Shown here: in pieces, positions 37,652 through 59,989 of the stretch
Numbering within the stretch: position 1 is the first letter of the stretch
Layout: the number at the start of each line of letters is the position of its first letter
Assembly: GCA_022577435.1 (NCBI GenBank)
Contig: JAKOON010000016.1
Coordinates: 12,010,276 to 12,074,275 of the forward strand
Length of the DNA stretch: 64,000 nt
Direction of reading: 5' to 3'
Origin: Embiotoca jacksoni
Taxonomy: Eukaryota > Chordata > Actinopteri > Embiotocidae
Notes under the pieces: model-generated
Told to the model about the DNA's origin: nothing
Database searches by the model: none
What the model saw: only the letters and a program-made list of their open reading frames with translations
Made by a program: the position numbers and the translations under genes

Positions 37652-38368
37652 TTCTCTTGCATATGCCAATGCGGCATAGAGGCTGAGAAAATGCTGACAG
37701 TGTGTGGTGGGGGGAAGCATGGTAATGGGACAGTGGAGCCGATTGTAGAGCAACAAAAAAACACGCATTAAAGCTATTAGCATCAGCGTGACCCCATTGG
37801 CTGCTATGACGACAAGCTGAGCTTTTAATAATTGTAACTCGGCAACAGCACAGAAAGGGACAGGACAAAGCAGGAAACAACCAGAGGACACAACATTTTT
37901 ATCATAACATGTCAATATTATAGCTACAGCTTCAACCCCATGAAGGTCAAGAAACTCTAAAATACTCAAATACATGAAATGAATGATCAGTTTAGAATGA
38001 TAATGTGTGTAATATGAGGGATGAACCTACAGAGAATTATCACCTGAATCTGCAGTACCTTTAGTTTTAAAGAGCTTTAGTGAGTTTCAGCTCATTGATT
38101 AGCAGTCTGGTCCATTAAGATGTCAAAGTGTCACTTTTGGCTGCAGCACAGAGCTGTGTGCAGCATCTTGTCAGCACCAAATAGTAGACAGACAGTTAGT
38201 GGAACACAATGGAGCATTTAGATAAATACCTCACAAAATGATAGAGTATAGTATATGGACTCCATAATCTTCCTCTTCAACGACTAAATAAGCAACTGTT
38301 GACAAGACCAACAGGTTTGTCCCTTAAGAGGTATAGATGTGCTTGTTGAATTTAGTTTAACATAAGTC

Positions 38369-46725
<8,357 letters not shown>

Positions 46726-46851
46726 AGACAGTGTCTCTGTGTCAAGTGTCTCTACAGACATTACAATGACCTTGTAAAGGCCGTTAATGATGTTATGGCT
46801 CAAGGGTTAACTGGATGCAAAGAGAGACTGTGACTCTGTGTGTGAGTGTCT

Positions 46852-46852
<1 letters not shown>

Positions 46853-46950
<98 letters not shown>

Positions 46951-46980
46951 TGTGAGTGTGAGTGTGAGAGAGGGACAGAG
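46853..46980. repeat. GT then GA microsatellite
   Basis: GT tract to about 46939, then GA to 46950, then degenerate GAGTGT/GAGAG units. It starts only about 130 bp from the previous GT tract. Confidence 0.93.
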
Positions 46981-47479
46981 ACAAATACTGTAGTACTCTA
47001 TGTGCTGGTGAGTTAATGAGTTCGCCACAGACACTTTGAATCTGAATTTCTTTGTGGTAAAAGCCGGTGAAATCACACAGCATTAAAATACCTTCCTACA
47101 CTTTGTATATAGAAATGGCATATGGTGTGAGTGTCTCTGTGAAGCTGTGTGTGGGTGTGAACACTGACTGAGATATGTGTGATAGGATAATGAGATCTGG
47201 TACTTGAATAGATCTTATCAAGCCAAGTAAATCTTAATGCTGTGTTTGTCAGATTCTTTTTCAATCATCTCTGTGATGTGTTGGTGCTGCGGTCCACCGG
47301 GAGACGTTAAGTCTGCCTGTAAAAAACATCTGCTTTAGGTTCGCTGAATGACAGATGTGACCCATAGACTATTGTTTTGTTTTTTCATTTTCAAAACAGG
47401 GGAATCCTTTAGGGAAGCTCAGAAAATACCCCCAACAGTTAACCCTTAAAGCATATTATTTGTAGTTTTATCAAAATAA

Positions 47480-47810
47480 AAGAGACGGACAGTCATTTTT
47501 TATCAGCAGACCAAAGAGCACGATTGGGCGTACAGTATAAGGAAGGAGGAGATCAGCATGAGGTGTTTGACCATGGAGAGTTTCAAAAGTTAGAAACAAG
47601 TAAGCTGAATGCAAAACTTAATTAAAGCCAGTGAAGCAAAGATAGAATCGGAGTGATATGTGATCTCTTGTTATGTCCATGTGTCCACTTAAAAGTCGAG
47701 GAGCTGTATTTTGGACAGTTTGGAGAAGGTTCAAAGAGGTTTGACTTAAACCGCTAAAAAGAGCTTTGAAATAGTCTAAACAAGAAGAAATAATAGAAGA
47801 AAATCTGAAT
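47480..47810. repeat. Probable interspersed repeat fragment
   Basis: The run with ttaaagccagtgaagcaaag, gagctgtattttggacagtt and gaaatagtctaaacaagaag resembles a recurrent fish repeat (LINE-derived in my recollection). Confidence 0.45.
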
Positions 47811-49790
47811 AAAAATGATCGATATTACTTCCCTTCTGATTGTTGTATTAATGTTTCCTCATTTCTGTTTTAATTCATCATTGCTGACTCTTATCTTTTC
47901 CTTTACCATCCATGCATCACTGGTGGCCTCCGCTCAGGTACAGCAGCCTGCTGCTTTTGTTTTTCCTTTGTTGCCTCAGACATCCTGGATGACATGACGG
48001 TCAATGCTCCATCAGCCGTGCCCCGGTAACCACGGCTGGATTAATGGAACCTGATATGTTTTTGTCCCGCTGCCGCGTAAATTGACTCATGCACTGTAAC
48101 CCTACGCGACCCCAGCTTTGAGGTAACAGCTACCTGGGGTCAGACTGAAATGTCTACGTGCAGGTGTATTGTAGAGCAGGTTAATTCAAGTCACTCAATG
48201 AAGTCAGGGTCAATATCTTACATACAAAAAACATGTGTTCAGTGTAGCTGACTGTAAATGAAACCAAATAGTAATGGAATCTCTTTCCTCTCCGAGCTGG
48301 AAGAGGAATAAGCCGACTAGCTACAAAGGAGGATCTCACAGATTGTTTGTGAAAAGTGGAGATGGAGCTTGTGACGAACCCATTGCAGAAGAGCTTTGAA
48401 ATTTTTGAACGGGATAATGAGGTCACTGCAGCACGCTTTGATGATGGCGAAGAAAACATTTCTGTCGCCGTTCCTCGCTTCTATGCAAAGTCAGTTCTGA
48501 AGGCTAACGAGTTTGGAATATAAAAGAGACAAATAAGACTGACTACACCTTGCAGGTGTTTAATCCACTTGGAGGGAAGCTGGTTTCACTGTAACAACTG
48601 TTTTCAAAGCATACTCTATGCGGGGAAAGTTTGCTGTCAACATCAGGGATTTATCAGGACCATAAAATCACTTGTGGCTCCAATAAATCTCTGATGTACA
48701 AAAATGTGCTGCCAACCTGAACCGTTATCTTCAGAGCATCCTCGGTAAATGCTCCTTTTAAGGCAATAAAATAAAGGAAAGCTCTAGGTTGAGTAGCTGA
48801 ATTTGTCAAAGAGGAATAGTTACAGTGGCGCTCTAACCACTTGTTTGTCTCTGTTGTTTGAGAACAATAAGAACCCAAAAGGCTGCAGCTCCTACTGTTC
48901 ACTGACACCAGATACATACAAAGTATGTCACCCAGAACTGCTAATTACACACATATCGTGACTAAATGAGGACTGTCTTTTTGAATTATGGATGTTGGAC
49001 CTCTCTGAATACATATTTGAATGGATACAATAAATTATTTTGGGGTCATTTTGAATATTTCAGTGTTGAGCTCAACCATTAAACGCTCCCACAATTTCAC
49101 TCCTCTTACAAAAAAAAAAAGATTCAGTAACTCAGGCATTGCCATAAGCCTCCTTGACTCGACTTTCCCTTTGAAGAAGTTTAAAGAATCAAATTAAAGA
49201 GGAAGCCCGGATTTTGATACTGCTATCTCAGCATGAATATTTTAGATTAGATAAGGAAAAATATCCTTCCAGAGTAAATTTGCGTTCCAATATATGTCAC
49301 GTATTTACACGCTTTCAAATGTAAGGGATTTTCTCTGGTTTATAGTCCTTCATGAAAGCTTAAAGGTGCTCCTGGGCTCTTCATGGCATGTAGGTAATTG
49401 ACTGCGCAAGTTCGAATGTGTTTCTGTAAGTGCGATAAGATGATAAATATAGAGTTGGATAAATAGCTCCAGGGAGAGGCACTTTGAGATGAACAGTGAT
49501 GTCATCAGCGGTATTGGACCAAATATGAGTCATCCACAAGTTGAGGAGCCTCTGTGATGAAAACATCAGCCCTAAAGTAGGCTAATCCACCCAAATCCAC
49601 AAATTCAAACTGAGTGCTCACAGATACAAGCACATACAGAACCACAGTACTGCTTGCACGTACCCTTAAAAAATTAACGAGAGATTAATTATGGAATACT
49701 ACATGTCCTAATACATGTGAATTCTAAACCTTACACTGTATAACTTATCAAACATGCTAACTTAAAGGCTTTACACCTTCATCTGTGGTT
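47811..49790. other. Intergenic, no gene recognised
   Basis: Unique-looking sequence; no supported exon or RNA. Confidence 0.55.
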
Positions 49791-49794
49791 GTGG

Positions 49795-49796
<2 letters not shown>

Positions 49797-49857
<61 letters not shown>

Positions 49858-49914
49858 TGTGTGCGCGTGTGCGTGTGTGCGTGTGTGTGTGTGGTGTGTG
49901 TGTGTGTGTGTGTG
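49797..49914. repeat. GT microsatellite with GC interruptions
   Basis: About 118 bp of GT with GCGC and GTGGTG interruptions in the right half. Confidence 0.95.
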
Positions 49915-50109
49915 CACATCACTGAGCTGCAATGAAAGCCTCCTGGATTTTACAAATCCGCTTTGTGTCACAAAAGTTTTGCAGATGGAGAGAGCGAAAG
50001 AGCAAAGGCGAGCAATGGAGGGAGTCTCTACATCAACAAGGTCTCTGCACTACAACTCTCCTCATTCCTGCTCTTCTTGTTCTCCATTTCTTTAAGCCCC
50101 TGACATCAT

Positions 50110-51575
50110 TGTAGTGGATTTGATTTATATTCGGGGCACCCCTTTCTGTCTAGCATGAAGCAATTAAGATTTGATTTTAATAGGCTTGTATATATACAAG
50201 TGATCAGTCAACATAGTCTGAACCGTGACTTCTGCATTCAGGGATTTCTTTCAAGTTCTTCCAGGAAATACACAACAACAAGTGCTTGGTCTATAAGGAT
50301 ATTTATTGAACAATATTTACACCAAGAATAAACTATATGAATATATATTGTAGTGTATGGATCATGGATGTGATGAACAGGATTTCTAAACTACAGTGGA
50401 GTGATGGTGGGAAGAATAATAGTTAGGTTATTGAAAACGGAACTAGTTCCTGATGTAAATTAGAGATTTAAGTAATTTAGAATTGGATAAATCGCTATCA
50501 GACATCAACCCAATGGATTAAAGTACTCAGATAGATTATGCCTACAACAATTTTAAATCCAGTATAAATTAAACTTTAAGAAGTCCACCACATTCATTTA
50601 AATGCTTTCACCTTTTTCAGTGTGCGTATGAAAGAAGATAAATAGTAGTTGCTAAACGTAACGTTAATTACACTGTAACGACGGAAACTGACGTGATAAA
50701 CACAATAAATACACACTGTACAGAACCCGGGAGACTAAAAATGACACTCTGCATGGTGAAAAACGCTTAATACTTTTATGGCAAAGTTACCTTTGATGAA
50801 TCTTAACACAATTGCGGCAACCTGCTGTCACCCTCCGGAGCTGAGTCGGTGGTCCCCGATCTTTGGGGTTAATACTTAAATCGTTAGCGATAGTTATAGC
50901 TGGTGTTAGGTAGCTTGGTGGCTAAAAAGCAGCATAGTTATATATGCCATAAAAAGGCAATACACACACAAAAACAAATTGAGATTTTTGTAACTGTTTC
51001 AAACTGTACAAAGAGCAAGCAAGTGGAAATGTTGGCGACTTGAACATGAACATGAATCAAGTTAATGAACTTACTTTTTAATGATGCAGTCTCAAATCCC
51101 TGTCTTGAATTTTCCACAATCTTGGCGGCTGCTGTGCCACAGTTCCTCTTCTTCCTCTAAAAATATAGAGCGTCGTCAGTATAAGCCGATCGGAAAGTGA
51201 GATTAATTTAAACAGAGAGGGACTAATGATTAATATTAAGGTTGATCAGAAGAAGAGAAAAAGCCCGCTTCAGTCTGAGGCTTGCAGTTTTTATGAATGG
51301 CCAGGCTGGAGGCAGGGTCAAGTGTCTGATGACCACTCTCTGAGCCTGCTCTTGTGGGGCTGATAGAAGGGTCAGAGGTCAGCTGGTTCGCCACATGACA
51401 CAGAGTCAAACCCAAGCTTAAAAGGGGAGCTTATGTTTTATATTCGGCCTGGTGAGTTTTATGACGTGAACGCTTTTTGGAGTTTATCTATATATCTGTG
51501 GTGTTCTGTGTCGTAAATTCTTGTGACTTCAGGATGACTGGATGCTCTATGTGCTGAAGAGGATGTCTCGCTACA
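50110..51575. mobile_element. LTR-like dispersed element, copy 2
   Basis: A 1,466-bp copy starting TGTAGTG and ending CGCTACA, flanked by the 4-bp duplication TCAT (50106-50109 and 51576-51579). It shares with copy 1 the segment from gatttatattcggggcacc through tagaattggataaatc (about 50120-50545), then gattaatttaaacagag (about 51195-51355), then the terminal block ending in cttgtgacttcaggatgact and gctaca. The middle differs. Different target sites with intact duplications mean two independent insertions. Confidence 0.75.
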
Positions 51576-52618
51576 TCATAGATGGATTACTGACTGCCTG
51601 CGGGGCACAGGAGCAGGGACCGAAGAGGTCAGCAGGTACCTGTATCAGAGTGTCTGTTGGAAGTGAACATTTCTTACTGAAAAGGAAATTAAATGACTCT
51701 AAAGAGACGCAAAACTATTAAAAAGAAATGTATAATGACCACAAAAATATGCAAAGGAGCAGAAAACAGCCACAAATAGACAAAAAACAACTACAAACAA
51801 ATGCTAAAAGAGCCTAAAATTATGAGATGCCAAATAACAGCAGAAATACCATAAAATTAGAAACAAAATTAGAGTTTTAAGAATTAAAAAGACAAAAAAT
51901 AACACAAAATCACAGCTAAGATATGTAAAGTAATCAAAAAGTATGCCAAAATAATTAAGAGAGACAAAGCGAGACTCAAAATGAGCACAAATCAATCAGA
52001 GAGATGCAAAACTACTAACTAATAACCTTGCTACTGTCTTTGGGTGTTGCCCTTATGCAGGAGAGATGTGGGTCCCTTTACATGTCTGTTCTCTCATAAT
52101 GTGTCAACTTGTGTACCTCTTTTTTTTTTCTTTTTTTTTAAGCTTCCTCTCTCCTCATCTTCTTTCCTGGCCTACTGTTTCCCTCCACCTCCCACACCAC
52201 CTCCACTGTTTTTTGTTCACCTTTGTGTGACATGGCTATCTTTCTCTCTAGCACACCCACTTTCTGCAGCTCTTTTCACTCTGTCCCTGTTTCTGAAGTA
52301 CAAGTGAGGACAGATCTCATCTCTGACTGGCTGATCGAGTTACTGTGGCTGCCCCTGTTGACACAAACACACACACAGACACACAGTTGGAAGGCTTTGC
52401 AGGGGACTGAGACTGCATTAGGATGAACCAGAGACAGACATCTAATAATGACAGACCTCCCACAGAGGAGCAGCAGGATAATCCTGTGTTGACGACTACT
52501 AGCTGACTAGTCATCCAGGTGATGGCCTTTGGTGGTCCAGTAAGATGATTGGAAGCTCTCTGCTGACTCATTTTGATCATTCATTTTCATCCATTCATTA
52601 TTTATCATGGCGTGATGT
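51576..52618. other. Intergenic, no gene recognised
   Basis: A/T-rich and C/T-rich sequence (poly-T near 52121-52140). No supported exon. Confidence 0.55.
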
Positions 52619-52750
52619 GGGCAGCTGTGCCTTAGATGGTAGAGCGGGTTGCCCACTAATCGAAAGATTGTGCGTGTGAACAGTGCAAAGCGTTCTGAGA
52701 TTGCAAAGGTAATAAAGTGCTATATACTGTAAGTGCATACAATTTCTATT
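52619..52750 (+). mobile_element. Degenerate tRNA-derived SINE
   Basis: The head gggcagctgtgccttagatg and gtagagcgggttgcccacta matches the tRNA-like head of common fish SINEs, including an A-box-like segment. The tail aataaagtgctatatactgt and aagtgcata matches their usual gcgctatataagtgcaag tail. The middle, including much of the B box, is deleted, so it is inactive. Confidence 0.7.
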
Positions 52751-52870
52751 TGTGTATGTTTAAGGAGTATTCACAGTCAGATACATGTTAAGCTGAGGTC
52801 ACCAGCAGTTGGGCAAAAACATGGTGTGGTATGTTGGTTTTCTGGTTGACTTTCAGAGTGGTTGACAGAG

Positions 52871-53600
52871 GGCCTGATTTACTAAGATCTCAAATAGTAG
52901 GTACTAAATTGCGTGTTCCTTCCAAAAGTTTGCAAATTTTGTTTGCACCCGTTTTGTGAGTGATTTACTAAGAGTAATTGCGTCATTGAAATCAGGTGCA
53001 AATCGTTGTATTTAAATGAGGGGTTTGCACGTGTTAAAGTGATTCCAGCCATGAAAAACACAGAATGACCACAAAAGGAAAAGGAAATCTGATCCCATTG
53101 AAATTAAGAAATATAAATATAACAAGAACAAAACGCTTTATAGGAGATTATTGGCAAGAAAGTCAATACTGTGGGAAAAACAAAAAGGCGAAAAAAAGGC
53201 TTCATAATAAAACGTCGGCAAATAAAACAGGAGGGACGGTGGATGAGATCCTCTAACAAACACAGATCAGCAGGTCCAGTTCTCTGTGATGAGCAGGTGA
53301 CTTTTCATTCAGTGCCTCACGAGTGCTCAGGAACTTTATGAAGCTATCCGTGAATTCTGCGGGACACATTCAGGATCTATGACAGCACACCTGAATAACA
53401 AGACGGTGGGATATCCAAGGAGCGATACGCTGGAACGACCCAGAGGCAGGAAAATGCTGAGTCGTAAGAAGTTTTGACATTGCTAGTATTTCGTGGCTCC
53501 TCCTTGTTACTGGCTGTCAATCATCATTCAGTTCATTCAACAACTCAGAAATGTTGCAAAAAGATTTGCACGTTATCATTACGGTGTGTGTAGGATTTTG
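52871..53600. mobile_element. Harbinger-like DNA transposon remnant
   Basis: It starts ggcctgatttactaagatct and caaatagtaggtactaaattg, which resembles the terminal repeats of fish PIF/Harbinger elements. A 63-codon frame at 53065-53256 ends AKKRLHNKTSANKTGG, reminiscent of the Myb-like accessory protein of these elements. The segment 53485-53554 recurs at 56476-56544. Confidence 0.45.
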
Positions 53601-56399
53601 AGGGACAAAATTAATTTAATCCATTTTGGAATAAGGCTGTAACAACAAAATGTGGAAAAAATGAAGCGATGTGAATACTTTCCGGATGCACTGTACGTAG
53701 TGTTACTTGCGTAAAATTACTTATTTCAACCTAAACCATGATTTTTTTTTTTACATAAACCTAAAAAGTAGTTTGTTTTTTTAAGCCTAACCCTAACAAG
53801 TTTTTACCTAAACTTAACCATGTGGTTTTGGTGGCTAAACCCAAGTCAGCTTACTTTACACCTAGATGAGGCAAAAGTTAACAGTGACATGATATCCTGT
53901 AGTGGACTGATCGGTGTGATAACTAATTGACACACTGGACAGGCTGGTTAACCAGTGGCTCCAGAAAAATATCATGACACTACATTTCCAGTAATCACTG
54001 ATCTGCCCTTGAAAAGTGGAAATGGATAAAACTTTCTTCTTTATGTATGATACAGAGGAACATATAGAAAATAGAGCTAATGTAGGAATAGACTATGGTC
54101 TATGCTCGATATGGTATGCTCGATACACCGAGTATGATACCACCCCAAAGTTATGCATTTTAATAATAAACTGAACAATCTACAACAGGAAATTCAAGAC
54201 ACTTAATAGTTTTCATATATCTATCTATAGAAATTAAACTGACCCACATTGTCTTACTGCAAGGTTAAAGCAGGGCTCTCCTTTCACAACAGGCCCTTTT
54301 CTTTTTCAGTCTGACATGAGAAACAGACAGCCTGAGCTCTTTTTTTTTTACACTGAAAATGAGGGAAAGCTGAGAGGGTTACAGACAAAGAGGGATCACA
54401 GTACAAAAAGTGCCACAGCCGGGAATTAGACCCAGCTGGGCTGCGCAGGGGGATTCATCCGCAAATGAAACTTTTATTTGAAGAGAGCTGCAATGATGAG
54501 AGCCCAGAAGCATCAGTGAGATAGCGATACTTTCCAGAAGTTTTTTTTTTTATTTCTGTCTTTAACCTTTTAGATAGTATTGGACAAAAAGTCTCTACTT
54601 ATACTGGCTGGAATACTAAACTGTCAGACACGGTTAGCTATAAAGATATGTAATACTGCTGCAATACATACAAGTTGAAGAAACATACTTATTTAATAAA
54701 AAGGAAGATTGATACCACACTTGTAGCTGTCTGCTACAGTCAGCAGTTGGTCGCCTTAACTTAACACAGATACACAGGGACTATTTCTTGACAAACACAC
54801 ATTCACTACAGGGCATATACATACAAATATGTGTATATGCTTCACTGCAGTCAAGTGCTCAGGCAAGTGTGAAACTATTAATATGAATGTGTGTGTCTAT
54901 GTCTGTGTGTGTGTGTGTGTGTGTGCCTGCACCCAATCGATGGCAGGTATACAATGTCTGGCCCCTGCAGTCAAGGACAAGCTTGTGGGAGGGCATCTGA
55001 ACAGGGCAGTGACTAACAAAAAAGAAAAAGAAAAGCACACCTACAACCGCAGACATCCATCAACTCTGCAGATGTCATCCAACTCTTTTGTTTCATTACA
55101 CCCAAATCACTTCATCTTTTTCTCGCTGCTTTTTTAAGCTCTCTTAATATTTATTTCATTCTTCACTCCCTCTTATTTTGTAGGTCTGTCTCTTATTTTT
55201 GTTTGATTTGTTCATGGCCATGCTCTTTCTTGGTATCCCCTCACAGCCATGTCTGAGCTGCTGTCCATCCTTTTCCTCCCTGCTCGTCTCCACCCTGAAC
55301 TAATCCGCAGTGAGTGACAGTCAGAGAGTACAGGAATGATGAGCAGCGAGTGAAAGGGAGCGACATAGAGTGAAAAAAAGTCTGCACACCCACGAGCGAA
55401 AACAGAGTGGGAGTGACAAGCGTGGCGTGTTGTGGCACATACACCGGAATCTTAGAGACACGGCAGACAGTTTAATGAGAGGATGGGACGGCGAGGTGAG
55501 AGATGAAGACAGACTCAGGAAAGGACAAACCAAAAGAAAAGAGATGTGGTTCGGGAAGGCAGCAGAGATGGCAGGTGACAGATGAAAAAGATCGAAGATG
55601 GCTTTCAGGAAACCGCCCGCACGTTTTTGTGTAAAATTTTTATAAAGGGTGAATGAAAGTGGAGAGGTGAGAATAAAAAGTGAGGGAGAGAAAGTAGATG
55701 AGAAAAGAAGAGCATGAGATGAGAGAAAGGAGACAGGAATAAGAAGGAGATGTGAGAGGAGATGAGGGTGAAAAGGTTTAGACGCTGAGCAGGAGTTAAG
55801 AGCGGAGACGAGAGAGCAGAGAGAACATCCTCAACGTGATAATGGTAACAGAATCTCATCACACTTAAAAGTTCATAAATCAACTTTATTGCACTAAAGA
55901 ACTTTGCACTTTAAGTAATTCAGGCTATTATTGTTCGTAAAATGCAAAAAAAAACCTAGAAACTAAAGTGGCAGGAATTTTCATGGTGCTGATTTGTCAA
56001 AATGTAAACAAATAGCCCACATTAAAAACACAGAGGTGTTGAAAGTACATCAGTATTCATTAATATCTATTCTTGGTGACTTTAAGATTGGACGGGAAAC
56101 TGATTAGCTGAACGAATGTCATGTATGTTTTTAATAACCTTTTACATAGACACCTCAGGCCAACTTTACATTCAAGTGGGCCCCCTTTCTTCCATGATGT
56201 GTAGCCTACTTCTAGATCAAATTTCTGGTTTGTTTTTTCCTCTGTTGAAACTTCCTGTCCTATTTCCTATTGTTTATTTCCAACCGCACCACCTGCAGTT
56301 ATTTTATTCAGACTTAAGGCCTTGTCATGTTTTTGTAAAACATTTGGTTCTTGAGGTTTGGTGAAATAAAACAGTTGTCACTCTGATCTCACAGAAATA
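53601..56399. other. Intergenic, repeat fragments, no gene
   Basis: 53740-53870 has the cctaaccctaac / taaccatgtggttttggtgg type of sequence frequent in fish repeats. A short GT tract lies at 54886-54926. 55320-55830 is purine-rich. No exon is supported. Confidence 0.5.
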
Positions 56400-56475
56400 C
56401 CTGAAATGACCATGACGTCTAGCCAGCCTACGTGGTCATGGCACGTAAGTTGGTGTTGCTGCAAAGCTGCCAACT

Positions 56476-57024
56476 GGTATTTCATGGCTCCTCCTTGTTG
56501 TTGGCTGTCAATCATCATTCAGTTCATTCAACAACTCAGAAATATCATCGCTGGACTAACGATATGTCTGAGTAATGTTTCCCTCTGTCATCTCAAAAAT
56601 GTTTCCACGGGTGTAAAACCACGTTCTCTACGTATTCTTTGGTTTCTCTGCGTCTCCTTCTCACCACAATAAGAGCCGCCGTCTCTCCAGATTTGTGCAT
56701 TTGATTAATACCTTTCAGTTGTATGAAAAGACACAACAATCACGTCTCCTATTTCTACTTTCAGGTTTAGTAAATATCGTTGCGGGTGCTAAATTGTTCT
56801 ATTTGCATGTTCCCTCCCAGTATTTTGCACCTTCAAGCAGAAACGCCCAATATTAGATATACATGCAGGCAAACACACAAAATGGACAACGTGTGTTAAA
56901 TTGCACATTTGAAAGACGCAATCCTCACTGAACGTCGTTGGTAAATCTGCTTGGATATTTTTTTGCAGGTGGTGTGAAGCTTGTATGTGATTTTATACGC
57001 AAATGTTTCATAAATCAGGCACTT
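56476..57024. mobile_element. Second Harbinger-like remnant
   Basis: 56476-56544 nearly repeats 53485-53554 (ggctgtcaatcatcattcag and ttcattcaacaactcagaaa). The right end reads ttcataaatcaggcac, an approximate inverted copy of the ggcctgatttactaag start at 52871. It may be the other end of one disrupted element or a separate copy; no target duplication was found. Confidence 0.4.
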
Positions 57025-57472
57025 CATTTTTTTAACAAGAAATTTATTGTGAAACGTAGGCAGGAACCTGTCATGATTGAAATTAGACAATAACACATTA
57101 GATGAGTAATTATGAACAACCGTTGAAAATAGCAGGATTATAACTTTGAGTATTAAATTAAAGAGATGGAAAGGTACATTCTTGACTCTTGGATGTAAAC
57201 TTGCTATCATAGGAACAGTTACACAACCTCAGAAACAGCAACAACTTTAACATGCTCACACCCATGTGAGCGCTCGTGTGCTCACATAATAGGTGCACTT
57301 CGGGAGGCTACTTCAACAACACGTTTACCTTAATGACTTAAATCAACAAAACCCTCTTAATCAAACATTCATATGGAGCACCTAAAGTCCCATAAGGCTT
57401 GTGAACAAACGGTAATTATCTTGTGGGAATAACTCGGCATATGTATTTACTGTAGGCTAATTATGTATGTAT

Positions 57473-57661
57473 TTTGAGTTGAAAACTTGAAGAAATCTGA
57501 GGCACTCAAGAGGGTGATTATACCTGCCCTGATGAAGGCCGTAGAGGCTGAAATGCGTTGACATTAATTTTTACTATGATTGAATAGCCGTGACTGATTA
57601 AAGGCTTTTTAATTAATCACCCTCTTGAGAACCTCAGATTTCTTCAAGTTTTCAAATCAAA
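57473..57661. mobile_element. Foldback MITE-like element
   Basis: Left arm 57473-57520 and right arm 57614-57661 are inverted copies matching at 45 of 48 positions, around an about 93-bp centre containing cctgatgaaggccgtagagg and ctgaaatgcgttgac, a motif I associate with fish short interspersed elements. It has no coding capacity. Confidence 0.8.
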
Positions 57662-59830
57662 CTGTTTGATCCCCAAACTGAAGGGCACCAGAAGGACAAC
57701 AATTCACACACCCGAGCAGCACTCCACGCTGACAGTTTTTGGACTGTGTATTTATTTTCTTACATGTGAATAAAGGTGCATAAATAATAACGAGAATATA
57801 TTCATTTATTTATGCATATGGAACAACTGTCAGCCTTGATCCTATTAATTTTACATCTGAATGAAAGGACAGCGACTTCTTAAGCATGCTCTCCTCTGCC
57901 AGCTGAAGGTGTTGTACATATGTACAATGACAGGTTCAACTAGACGTGTTTGTGACGCAGACAGTAGATTTGGCTTAAAACCTTTATAAAAACCAGTATT
58001 TTGAGAAAGAGAGCAAAAATAAGACAACAGAGGGGAAAATGTGTGCTAACAGATGACATCCATGCACAGACAGAGAGAGTGTGAAATGATATAAGATCTC
58101 CCATTCAATCTGTTCTCTCAGCCCTCCCTCTCTCCCCCAGGGCCATCTTTCTACTTCTCCATCCATCGCATCCCTCTCTCCTTCCTGTTTTTTCAGGCAA
58201 CACCACCCGTGTCTCACTGCCCATCTGAGCACCGACAGGCAGCATCCCGTTTCTCTGGTGGCGGCCCAACAACTTTGATCTCTTTACTAAATTACTGACC
58301 TGCTTTAAATTAGAGAAAATGTGCTGAGGACACTTTAATGCCAGACAGGAAGGAGGATTAGCTGATTTGTGGCACGTAGCTGTAGTGTGAAGTCACGGGA
58401 GGGCGTGCTGGAATGAGTGTCTGTGTGGATTTTTTTCAAGTGTGCATGTGTGTGTATCCTTGACATAACTCCTGATGCACTTTGCCAGAGATTTTAAGCA
58501 AATTTAGGCCGAGAGGGTTGGACGGAGTACAAACAGCAAGTGATGAGCTAGGGGCTTGCAGGAAAAACAAAAAAAAACAAAAAATTGTATGGCTCCGACA
58601 CAAAACGTCTGTAGTAAATGTGCGAGAAAGGGAGAAGGAAAAAGGACTGATGAGAAAAGATAAAAAAAAAAAAAAAAAAAGAAGAGGGTGACAGAGAAAT
58701 TAAAGGAAAGCTTTTAAGCTTTTATGCAAAAATGATGAGGTTTGCCCCATTCATGGTCAGACTCAAAGACACTACTTGTTTTTTTTCTTTCTCAAAATCT
58801 AGTTCACATTCAACATTATATCTGGGATTATTTAAAATTCATAACAATTTGCTTCACCATGTTTCACATTTCTGGGGCCTTGACTGTCTCTCTCCTCTGC
58901 ACATTTTCCTGAATAAATATTCCTTCCCTCTTTCTCTCTTGGTCTAAAATGTCACCTTCCCTTGAGATGGTTTTCCTCCTACCTGTCTGCACTCCCTTCC
59001 AATCTCTATCGCTCTCCCACTCCCTCTTACTATCCCTCTGTCAGTTCCTATTCCAGCTATCCCCATGTTTCTTAATCCCCCTCCCTTTCTTGAAATAATT
59101 CCTCTCCTCATTCCCTCCCCGGCTCCTTTCTGTCAACCCCCACACTCCACCCCCTCTCTCTTCCTCTCTCTTTGGCAGGCTCTGTCCTCCTCTCTCCTCC
59201 CCTCTTCTCTCCCTCCTGCTCCCCCCCCTCTCTCTCTCTTCCTCTTCCTCACTCCATCCCTCACTCTATTTTTCCTAAATCAGCCCTAATAGACTGCAGT
59301 ACCACACATGTTTCAGACATGCTCACACAAACACGAGGATGTGCAGAGGTATTAGCGCAGTAATACCGCTGAGGCACCCCCCTCCCTCCAACCATACACA
59401 CACACATAAACATGCATCACACATGGACACACAAGCATTTCAACCTGCCGCTCAGTCAGCACCACTGCTTTTATTTGGTGATCTGGCGGGCATTTTGGGA
59501 AGGGAAAGTAGCACAGACGAGAGAGGCAGAGAATGAAAGGAAAGAATGAAAAGAGAAGGATAAAAGCTCAACAGTGAGGGGACAATGGGAAGAGGAAAGT
59601 ATGGGACAGGGGGAGGTGGACAAAGCAAACTGAAAAGGTAAGAAATGGAGACAAACAGGACCGGAATGGAGGACAGAAAAGGGGACAGGGAATGAGTCTC
59701 TGTAGGGAGCCAGAGAAAAACACAAGACAAAACTGGGAGAAGAGAGTGTCAGGGACACATATTGAGTGAGGGAGGATGAGAGTGAAAGGGAGAGTCAGCA
59801 AGAGAGAGCTGCGCTCATTTGCGCACAAAA
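57662..59830. other. Intergenic, C/T-rich near right end
   Basis: No gene is seen. There is a poly-A run at 58662-58680 and a long pyrimidine-rich stretch from 58920 to 59280, then a purine-rich stretch 59500-59800. Confidence 0.55.
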
Positions 59831-59859
59831 GATGTGTGTGTGTGTGTGTGTGTGTGTAT

Positions 59860-59909
<50 letters not shown>
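59831..59909. repeat. GT then GA microsatellite upstream of shisa8
   Basis: GT tract 59833-59857 followed by a GA tract 59860-59909, with further GA at 59970-59990. It sits just before the GC-richer sequence that may be the shisa8 5' UTR. Confidence 0.93.
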
Positions 59910-59911
<2 letters not shown>

Positions 59912-59989
59912 AACAGGGAGGGGAGGAGTGATCGAGAGAGGGAGGAGTGACTTGGGGAAGGGAGGAGTGAGAGAAAGAGAGAGAGAGAG

